A stretch of 64,000 nucleotides of DNA from NCBI GenBank assembly GCA_054601695.1, contig BAAHQB010000041.1, forward strand, positions 372,001 to 436,000, given 5' to 3'. Under the pieces are notes generated by a model. The model had not been told where the DNA came from, searched no databases, and worked only from the letters and a program-made list of their open reading frames with translations. Position numbers and translations under genes: made by a program. Positions 40,261 to 64,000 of the stretch are shown here, one piece after another (the first letter of the stretch is position 1; each line of letters starts with the position of its first letter). The DNA comes from Amorphochlora amoebiformis (lineage: Eukaryota; Cercozoa; Chlorarachniophyceae).

Positions 40261-40387
40261 ATATATATATAATATATATATACATATAGATAAATGTATA
40301 TAAATATATATATATATGTATATTACATATATAATATAAATACATAAATATATAATATATATATATATATATATATGTACGTATATA

Positions 40388-40436
<49 letters not shown>

Positions 40437-40455
40437 GTGCATATATAATATATAT

Positions 40456-40486
<31 letters not shown>

Positions 40487-40541
40487 TACATATAGATGTA
40501 ACCATAAAAACGGATGTATTTGTGTATGTAATTTGTGTATG

Positions 40542-40590
<49 letters not shown>

Positions 40591-40684
40591 ATATATATAT
40601 ATATATATGTGTGTGTGTATATATAGATATTGAACAATATATATATATATATATATATATATGTGTATAATAATTTTGTATATA

Positions 40685-40738
<54 letters not shown>

Positions 40739-41388
40739 GTAGATGCATAATGTATTTGTAATATGGATACATTATCTTGTATGCAGCTCGTCTTCCTAAA
40801 TCTATTCCTGTCATTATAACCCTCAGAATAACAAACTGCATGCCTGGGTAATGCCGCTCTCAACCAAGGTAAACAGGAATATTACAGGGTTGGTTGATAT
40901 ATAAACAGCACGCATTAAATATATATATAATATATCCATATATACATATATATATATATGTGCATTTGTATTGTACATGTATCCAAATACATATAAATTT
41001 CAATGACCTCTACTTTGTGATCAGCAATCGTTCGCAGTGGCCCTGGCTGAAGGTTTGCAGGCCCGTGCAAAGTCGCTGGAAAAATCTATATGTCTTCTGC
41101 GCAATACTCCTCTGAGTGGAGAGCAACATGCCATTATCAAGGATGCTGAGGTTGTAAGTTTTCCCAATGTCATTCATCACGACTGTCTCCCATATTTTGA
41201 TACCGTTGTCATCTCTTCAGGATACTCTCGGATTAATGTGTCACATGATAACCCGCAACTCAAGTGTACCCCGGCTGAATCTATCCAGGAGAGTCGCGCA
41301 CCAAGTTAATAAGATTCGCACTGGGGATGAATCCTTTCTATTTCTCGAAGAAAAAGTGAGAGAGGATAATGAATCATCTAGATCGTGA
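38921..41388 (+). CDS. Basic, probably nuclear protein, 7 exons, unknown function
   Basis: Not recognised. Exons: 38921-39633, 39708-39762, 39820-39890, 39993-40065, 40827-40868, 41025-41150, 41221-41388 (TGA), summing to 415 codons plus stop. Introns 1, 2 and 6 are compact (74, 57 and 70 bp) with good branch sites; introns 4 and 5 are longer and TA-filled. The N-terminal third is low-complexity. A strong basic cluster ([10 protein letters not shown], residues about 180-190) suggests nuclear import. Then follow [59 protein letters not shown] and a helical C-terminus with charged [13 protein letters not shown]. The start is uncertain: frame 38921 is open upstream only briefly, and a later Met (39177) is possible. 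Confidence 0.72.
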
Positions 41389-42118
41389 AGTAATTAAATA
41401 CTCATCTGGAGTCATACTAGTCACAGCAAACTAACGCTATGATAATTGAGTCGTCTATGTACATGTACGGTATATGTGTACGGTATATATAGTTGTTACA
41501 GTACTGATATAAACCGTTAACATGCGCAAGTTTCTTATAATACAATCTAGGCAATCTGTTAATCCATGCAGAGTCAAAAATCCAGTCAGTCGATTTAGTT
41601 CAGTCAGTGCTAAAATGTGAGGGATGACTCTGGATCTATCTAGAGGTTTCATCTAGTGTAACACCAGTATCTAGTTTCAACTCCGCTCGAGGTCTTACTA
41701 GTCTTATAATATTCTAGAACTTCAATTTTCGATCTAGACGATAGCTGGAATATTAAGTAGTTGCATTCTATCGATCTAGTCTATTACTAGATTATGCTAG
41801 TATCTAGAGTATGCACAATATATATATATACGTCTGCAATTTTCTAGAATGAATTAACCATGGTACCTGCAGGCTAGTATTTATAGGATATCAATTATGT
41901 AAATTATAGTACAACGTACACACCCAGCACATATACACATAAATATGTGTGTGTGTGTGTAAGACTCGGCACCCGGCATTTGAAGTTCATCGATATCTAG
42001 GAAAGTAGAATAACTTACACTGCAGCACACGTGATGTACAACACATCTATCGAGCGCCGCGTCATCCAGTGGTACTAGTAGACAAGAAGCAGTGTAGAGT
42101 GACCCTCGTCTATTTACA
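41389..42118. other. Convergent intergenic region, CTAG-rich island
   Basis: Non-repetitive AT-moderate sequence between two gene 3' ends. About 14 CTAG tetramers fall within 41389-41880 (e.g. ATCTATCTAGAGG, GCTAGTATCTAGAG). One short TA/GT tract at 41935-41960. No gene was seen. Confidence 0.7.
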
Positions 42119-47377
<5,259 letters not shown>

Positions 47378-47875
47378 CACAGCCCACTTTTTGAATTCTC
47401 CAGCCGAAATAATATGAAATAATGTTTTTGAGAGAGCTTTCGGTCAGTGCCGGGCACTACCAGGGGATCCGGCCGATAACTTAGGATTAAGAATATCTGG
47501 GACAGCCGCAGGACAGGGTTGCGATTTCAGCTGTGACTGTCCTGAGTGACATTAAGTGGAGACCTGTAAAAAAAAAAGAACAGATATCGGTGTTCTTGTG
47601 TTCATATCGGATGGATAGGTACAGCTTATCTAACGGAATATGTGGGTACAAGATATCTTGATATTCCTCACTCGATATTTAGATATCTGAAGTTCAACAT
47701 CGAATATGATCGGTTCTGGTAAATTCCCCAAAAATAAGATCCCGAATTTTCTTTTTATTTATTTCGCCTCCGATAAGATCCGTAGCAACCGCGTGGATTG
47801 TGAGTGTGGCGTAGCCGGAAAGCCTCCCGGGACCCTTACCTTACTCACGTCCATACCCTCAATAATAAATTTCAA
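47378..47875. promoter_or_regulatory. Bidirectional promoter region, DeSI / zinc-cluster gene
   Basis: 498 bp of non-repetitive DNA between divergent start codons. It holds several GATATC-type motifs (ACAGATATCGGTGTTC, AAGATATCTTGATATTCC, GATATTTAGATATCTGAAG at 47580-47695), one A-run (47568-47577) and a CAGGGGATCCGGCCG segment. No TATA box was identified. GATATC also occurs in the other divergent promoter at 10265. Confidence 0.55.
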
Positions 47876-57976
<10,101 letters not shown>

Positions 57977-58399
57977 GTATATACATATACATTTTAGGTA
58001 TATACATATACATTTACATATATATAAAAACACTTACATATACATAAATAATATGAGGGTTTTTGTGTTCGTTTTACTTTCTTTCCTTGGGCTCATAAGT
58101 TTATGCATATACACAAATATATATATATATATATATATATATTTTATGTATTGATGTAGAAATTTGTTTACGTCATATGAGTGAATAAATAAATTATGAT
58201 ACGGTATTTTACATAATACGAATATATGTGGCATGTTTTAAGGGAGTTTACATCAGAAACAATTTTGTAATTTTTCGTCCTTATTCTTCTGATTTAACAC
58301 TATCATAATATATGTTATGGTTATTTTTTATGACTTCGTGCACTAAGGTACAAACATATATATATATATATATTCTCCATGTGTGTGTGTGTGTGTGTG

Positions 58400-58448
<49 letters not shown>

Positions 58449-59325
58449 CATACGAGAAACAGTAACCATATACACCAAACACAATTATCGTGTATGAATA
58501 CATACTTAAATGTTATTTTTAATATATATATATATATATATGTATATTCAAACTTTATTTATTCGTAGATGTTGTTTTGCTTTCCCTTTCTTGGAGGTAA
58601 TAAACTATTCGGTTTTAATAATTCTAAAGCATCAAAGGAAGTAGAAGATATTTTTACGATTTTCACTATTTCTATGTCTGTGCCATCCACCGTTCCTTTG
58701 TATTTTCGTATTCTTCTAATTATTCGCCAATCGGAAGAAGCCTAGACAACCTCTTCATAAATTTGGAAACCCCGAGACGCGATCGAGCAGAGTTGTAGAC
58801 AAAAAAAAAAAGAGATGTTCCCAATCCGTAGGAGCCCCCAGCATCCGCTGTGGATGCGGGTCCCCAATATTAACTACATTAAGTTGATTCATAATCAAAG
58901 TCAATGAATGATTTGGCTCAAATGCTACTGCTAGATACTTGACTCATGTGATACAGATGTGATGATAATACTAGTTGTAATACTAGAATAAGCTAGATAA
59001 GTGTGGATCATCATACGTGTTAGTACTAGTAGTAGCATATTCTCTAAATTATCTATCACCTAATGATAATTCCTAGAATTCTACTAGCTGGACTGATCTG
59101 GTGATCTAGAGTGATAGCACTAAAGTTTGGCGTAAGCTAAACTGCTATGTCCGAATATACTACTACTAGTATTAGACTATATCTAGTATATATACCATAT
59201 CTAGATATCTCAGTACTATCCGTACGCTATCTCTTGTGTAAATTATAGAAATTAATGTAATTCCAGTGCACGCAGGCCGCCTGAGTATTGCTACTGAGTA
59301 CTAGAGGATCATAGGATCTAAACTC
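57977..59325. other. Convergent intergenic region, zinc-cluster gene / TBC gene
   Basis: 57977-58560 holds TA tracts and short unique patches. 58569-58644 is an open segment (CCFAFPFLEV ... LKHQRK, stop) with an acceptor, phase-compatible with donor AG/GTTGTA at 57970, so it may be an alternative last exon. 58803-58814 is an A-run followed by the small hairpin GCATCCGCTGTGGATGC (58845-58861). 58900-59325 is a CTAG-rich island with about 13 CTAG. Confidence 0.6.
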
Positions 59326-59587
59326 CTAGATATTTACCTCCTCAACGTCCTCAAAGCCAGGCTCGACCTCCCCTGCGTGATAAGACGTCGAATCTGCATC
59401 CGAGATGTCGGCATCTTCCGTAGCTGAGGGATCATATGAGTTTGAATCGTCTGCAGACACATTCGACTTGGAGTTATTTTGTAGGGTGGGCCTAGTGGAC
59501 TCCGCATTTTTCGCGTCACGGATCGATTTGTTCTTGTCTGAGGACTTCACCTATTGTTCATATGCAACTACGTATTATGCTCACATA

Positions 59588-59626
<39 letters not shown>

Positions 59627-59681
59627 GTACATCATAGTTTTATATTTATTACATTTCATCATTTACAACCTAGATTACATG

Positions 59682-59746
<65 letters not shown>

Positions 59747-59851
59747 GCACCTCACGCATGCGGTGGTCGAGAGCCTTGCGTTCAATTTCTTGCAGGGAGA
59801 CGATCGTGCTCTGAAAATATAAATACACACGCATATATGTATTACATAAAC

Positions 59852-59894
<43 letters not shown>

Positions 59895-60031
59895 GACATA
59901 TGCATATAAATGTATTTAAAAATATGTAAACACATATATATGTACCTTACTATTCATACTTTGATGCATATACATTTATACTTATATTTATATACGCATA
60001 CATTTATGCTCACGAAAATATGGATGTGTGT

Positions 60032-60069
<38 letters not shown>

Positions 60070-60299
60070 TGTATGCATCTATTTGTTTTCACCTTTGGGA
60101 TCTTAAACTTTGCCACGGCCTTCATCAAAACTCTCTCATCATCAAGCTAACGTACAAGATAGGAATGTATGCAATATACACACACATATATATTTTTATA
60201 AACACGTATATATATATATATATATATATATGAGTATATATATCATACACTGCAGAAGTATGTGTTTATGTGTCCATATACCTCCGTATGTGAATATAC

Positions 60300-60334
<35 letters not shown>

Positions 60335-60587
60335 ATATATGCTTATAAATATTTTACATGAGATACATATATATATACACATACATGTATGTATGTAATA
60401 TTTATGCTGGTAATGTGTAATGTATGTATGTATATATATGTGTACAATATATATATGTGTGTGTGTACATATATATATATGTATATATATGTATATATAT
60501 GAACCTCTTCGGCAATCGTAGTCATAATCGCAAAGAGCTCCCCCTCATTCTTAGCTTCAAGGATTCGCTTCTACATAAATATATGTA

Positions 60588-60619
<32 letters not shown>

Positions 60620-61823
60620 TTATAAATATATATTTATATGTATATATATGTGTATATATATATATCTTTATACATACATATATATATACATATATAATAT
60701 ATACGTATATATATATATAATATATATATATATATGTAATATATATATATATATTTACATTCATATATACAAAGCTCTCCCTCATTCTGAGCCTCATACG
60801 TTTCTACGTTATATATGTATATACATATACATATATATATATATATTCACGCATATATTATTATATAGATATATATATGTATATATGTGTATATTTTTAT
60901 ATGTATATAGCTCCAAGTCATGAGCCTGCAGGTCGTTTCTAAATACTTTTTACGAATATATATATATATATATGTATATATATGTATATATATATATATA
61001 TATGTATATATAATATAAATACATGTAGATTATGTCTATATCTATATATGGATTGCCTGGCTGAGATGCAGCATAGCTAACGCCACCCAAAACAGAGTGT
61101 GGCTCCCGTGAACGAGAACAAGATCCCATATCTAAGGTTTGCATATAATTAGGTATACATTGTATATATTACAAATAAGTATATTTATTATATACATATA
61201 CATATTTAAAATTTATATACGTATATATGTATATATGTATATATATATATATATATATAGATCGCGTATCTAAAGTTTGGCTTAAATTGGCTGGCTAAAT
61301 ATCGTTGGGATGTGTTTCTCAAATCCATATGTATATATATATATATAAATATATATAATATATATATAATATATGCTACAAAATGTATATAGATCCCATC
61401 CCTCTAAGTTTGGTAATATACATCTCGAGTTTTTGTTAGTTAGGGTTAGTTTGGGATTTGGACTTTGTTTTAGGGTTTGGGCTAGAGCTAATGCAAGGTT
61501 TGGGTTAGAGTTACGTTTAGGTTTGGGATTGAAGTTGGTTAACGTTTAGGGTTAGAATTAGGGGTTAGACTTAAGGTTGATGTTGGGGTTATTAGGGTTA
61601 AGGTTAGGATTAGGATCAGATTATTCAGCATGTCATAGTCCCAGGACCATTGATTCCTCCACAGGGTGGGGCTATAGTGCTGTTTGGGATAACAGCAGAT
61701 CGTGATGGTGGGTGTGTTGAGTGTTGGTGAGGATTAGGGTTAAGGTTAGGGTTAAAGAGCTTGTGATGACAGGGGTTGGGTTGCCCAACCCCTAACCCAA
61801 TAGCTAAGGTTACACAATCCTAC

Positions 61824-61861
<38 letters not shown>

Positions 61862-61975
61862 TATATGTATGTATATGCATAGCTATGTTAACCCTATAGC
61901 TAAGGCGGCGCTCTTAACCCCGTGTATACATATTATATATATATATATATAATATATATATATATATGATATATT

Positions 61976-62035
<60 letters not shown>

Positions 62036-62114
62036 GCGGAGGTGGCGCCACACCTAAACCTATAGTTGTGGCGCTATATTTGTACATATATATGCGTGTA
62101 TATACATATATGTG

Positions 62115-62173
<59 letters not shown>

Positions 62174-62394
62174 GTACAGCAGGCGGGAAGGTGCTGGGTC
62201 GGGATTTAGGTATTCCGGTCGGGGAGGGTTCAGGTTAGCGTTAGAGTTAGGGTTAGGGTTAAGATACCCGTATTGTTATATGGATGGGGAGGACAGTGAT
62301 AAATAGACACACGAACCTGAATATTTCGATATGTATGGTGTAATACTAGACTCGTATTCATTTCGTGATATATGCATGTATTATATATATATAT

Positions 62395-62425
<31 letters not shown>

Positions 62426-63656
62426 AGTGTATAGTATTGAAAACTGTGATATAGTAATATATATATATATGTATATGTATGTATATATATATATATATAT
62501 GTATTATGTATGTATAATTCAATATTTATATATATTTATTTATATATGTATAATATGTATATATATATATATATGTAAATATATGTATATACATATATAT
62601 ATATATATATAATAATATATATATATATATTATATATATGCAGATATTATATATACATACAATGTACCTACACTTCTGTACATCTAACGGAACCTTATAA
62701 CATATATACAATGCACATATACACAATGTAATATGTAATCATATGTATACATACTAACATACCTACATATCTACATAGATACATGATATACTTATAAGAT
62801 TCACAAGACATCTCACCACTGCAAGCAGGGAGCGGAAAGCGAAGCATCGAGCTTGCGCACCTACCGTAAGATTTCAAAAAAGGATTAAGATTTGCGTTAA
62901 GTTGTTAGGGTTGGGCTAGGGTTTTACAGGGGATTAGGAAGCCTGCAAACCTGCTTTAAGATGGTTGGAAGCTTTCGGGATACTAGTGTCTGGATGCATG
63001 GATATAAATATATACATATATGTATATAATATATATATTTATATATGTATATATATGTCTATATATATATATACGTATGTACATATAACTTTAACATACT
63101 AAGACCTGAGTCTTGGTAGGCTGTTATATATACAGTCTTCACATATGATGCATACTTTGTATATGTGTTATATATATTTTTTTACATATATACATACATA
63201 TATATATATATCTATATATATATATATATATATGAATACTAAAATTTCTAATTTCAAATATTCTTGGCGAGACCTGTAAAACCATGCTATCTGTAATCGC
63301 TCCAATGAGTGTGTCACTGAAGTAATCCTAATATAACATGCTATATACATAAATATATGTACATATATTATACATATAAGATATACATACATGTAAATAT
63401 ATCTACATTTGTTAGAACTATATTAATATACGTATATAGACATATCATAGAATACACATATACATATAATGTATAATATAATTCTTCGTATATATATAAT
63501 CTATATATATATATTAATTTACATATATATATATATATTATATGTCACGCGCATGTACAAACATTCAGATAAATAAATAAATAATATAAATGAATATATA
63601 TATATAGACATATATAAAGGTATACATATGTATATTTAGATAATAAATAATATATA

Positions 63657-63703
<47 letters not shown>

Positions 63704-63968
63704 TATATATATACAGACAAACATGCATTAATCTCAGCCCTCTAAATGAGGTGTTATATTGAGGATAGGGCTGGAACTGATGTTAGGGTCGGCTTACGTT
63801 TTGATAACATACGTTCAAGGTTAGGGTTTTACATATATATATATTTATATATTTATATTACATATATATATATATATACGTATAAATATATATTTTTGTG
63901 TATATAGATCTAGGGTATACCTCAGGCATAACGCCCTCGACTAATGCACACATCATCCAAAAGGCATT
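59326..63968 (-). CDS. TBC-domain Rab GTPase-activating protein, GRTP1-like, 5' end missing
   Basis: C-terminal part of a TBC domain protein, predicted to accelerate GTP hydrolysis on Rab GTPases. Exons (minus, 5' to 3'): 63968-63921, 63776-63715, 63316-63274, 62860-62817, 62316-62268, 61131-61057, 60570-60505, 60146-60093, 59810-59751, 59550-59326 (TAG); 241 residues plus stop, phases consistent. Motifs: [43 protein letters not shown] and [13 protein letters not shown] match TBC motifs (compare WFICLF...LPVETVLRIWD in GRTP1). Then [20 protein letters not shown] and a helical tail, then an acidic, Ser-rich C-terminus ([20 protein letters not shown]). The arginine and glutamine fingers would be in upstream exons outside the window. 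The intron after 61057 begins GC (CAG/GCAATC). Exons 61131 and 60570 have decayed copies nearby. Confidence 0.92.
60765..60945 (-). pseudogene. Two decayed copies of TBC exon 60570-60505
   Basis: On the minus strand AAACGTATGAGGCTCAGAAT ... GAGAGCTTT (60797-60765) and AAACGACCTGCAGGCTCATG ... GGAGCT (about 60941-60912) resemble the exon start AAGCGAATCCTTGAAGCTAA. The first keeps AG before and GT after a 33-nt in-frame core; the second lacks a donor. Confidence 0.78.
61250..61410 (-). pseudogene. Two relics of the RIWD exon acceptor edge
   Basis: Minus-strand AAACTTTAGATACGCGATCT (about 61276-61257) and AAACTTAGAGGGATGGGATC (about 61411-61391) repeat AAACCTTAGATATGGGATCT at the start of exon 61131. 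They lie 130 and 270 bp upstream in the intron. Confidence 0.72.
61435..61810 (+). repeat. Degenerate TTAGGG block with companion element in TBC intron
   Basis: TTAGGG/TTTGGG/TTAGAG repeats flank the companion element at 61612-61705 (GATCAGATTATTCAGCATGT ... GGGATAACAGCAGATCGTG). In the transcript it reads as CCCTAA. A small TTAGGG run also follows the donor of the preceding exon (62232-62262). Confidence 0.85.
62160..62238 (+). other. Plus-strand open patch inside TBC intron
   Basis: CAGGCGGGAAGGTGCTGGGT to GGTTCAG has an acceptor (TGTACAG) and a donor (G/GTTAGC) on the plus strand and would encode [17 protein letters not shown]. It lies opposite the TBC gene and no partner exon was found. 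It is recorded only as a non-repetitive island. Confidence 0.3.
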
Positions 63969-64000
63969 CTGAATATGCACAAATGTGGATGGATATAAAG

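Overview
The window is nuclear DNA from a eukaryotic protist. The evidence is spliceosomal GT-AG introns with branch-site-like CTAAC/CTGAC upstream of acceptors, TTAGGG-type telomeric repeats, standard stop codons, and eukaryotic gene families (eIF3i, a class II sirtuin, a PPPDE/DeSI peptidase, a GRTP1-like TBC protein). A Cys/His repeat protein that also carries a Zn2Cys6 cluster, and short 'NG-Y / VNG-Y' and 'LNG' modules, make me favour an alga, perhaps a stramenopile. That placement is an inference of moderate strength. Coding DNA is only about one sixth of the window. Most of the rest is (TA)n/(AT)n microsatellite filling introns, so nearly all long open frames reading YIYIYI are artefacts.

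Layout. (1) 266-7734, +: 3' part of a class II sirtuin, 8 exons visible. (2) 10148-7959, -: complete eIF3i, 3 exons, tail-to-tail with the sirtuin. (3) 10378-37712, +: one very large gene that I assembled from 51 phase-compatible exons (1334 codons), divergent from eIF3i over a 229-bp shared promoter. (4) 38921-41388, +: a basic, probably nuclear protein, 7 exons. (5) 47377-42119, -: an N-myristoylation-motif DeSI/PPPDE isopeptidase, about 12 exons. (6) 47876-57976, +: a 689-residue putative zinc-cluster DNA-binding protein in 21 exons, divergent from the DeSI gene. (7) from beyond the right edge to 59326, -: 3' part of a TBC-domain Rab-GAP, 10 exons visible. The gene models were built by hand from splice sites, reading phase and family similarity. 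In each model the exon lengths sum to a whole number of codons.

Three kinds of structure go beyond ordinary genes. First, TA arrays are interleaved with tandem copies of exon ends (partial exons plus adjoining intron) in almost every gene. In the sirtuin a 24-nt piece encoding the second zinc-binding Cys pair is repeated six times, and four copies keep both AG and GT, giving in-frame cassette-exon candidates. Second, interstitial telomeric repeats, with a conserved 50-95 bp companion element, sit inside introns and in several places directly form the 3' splice region. Third, CTAG-rich islands mark the 3' ends of genes. The genes show no shared pathway; what they share is this intron biology.
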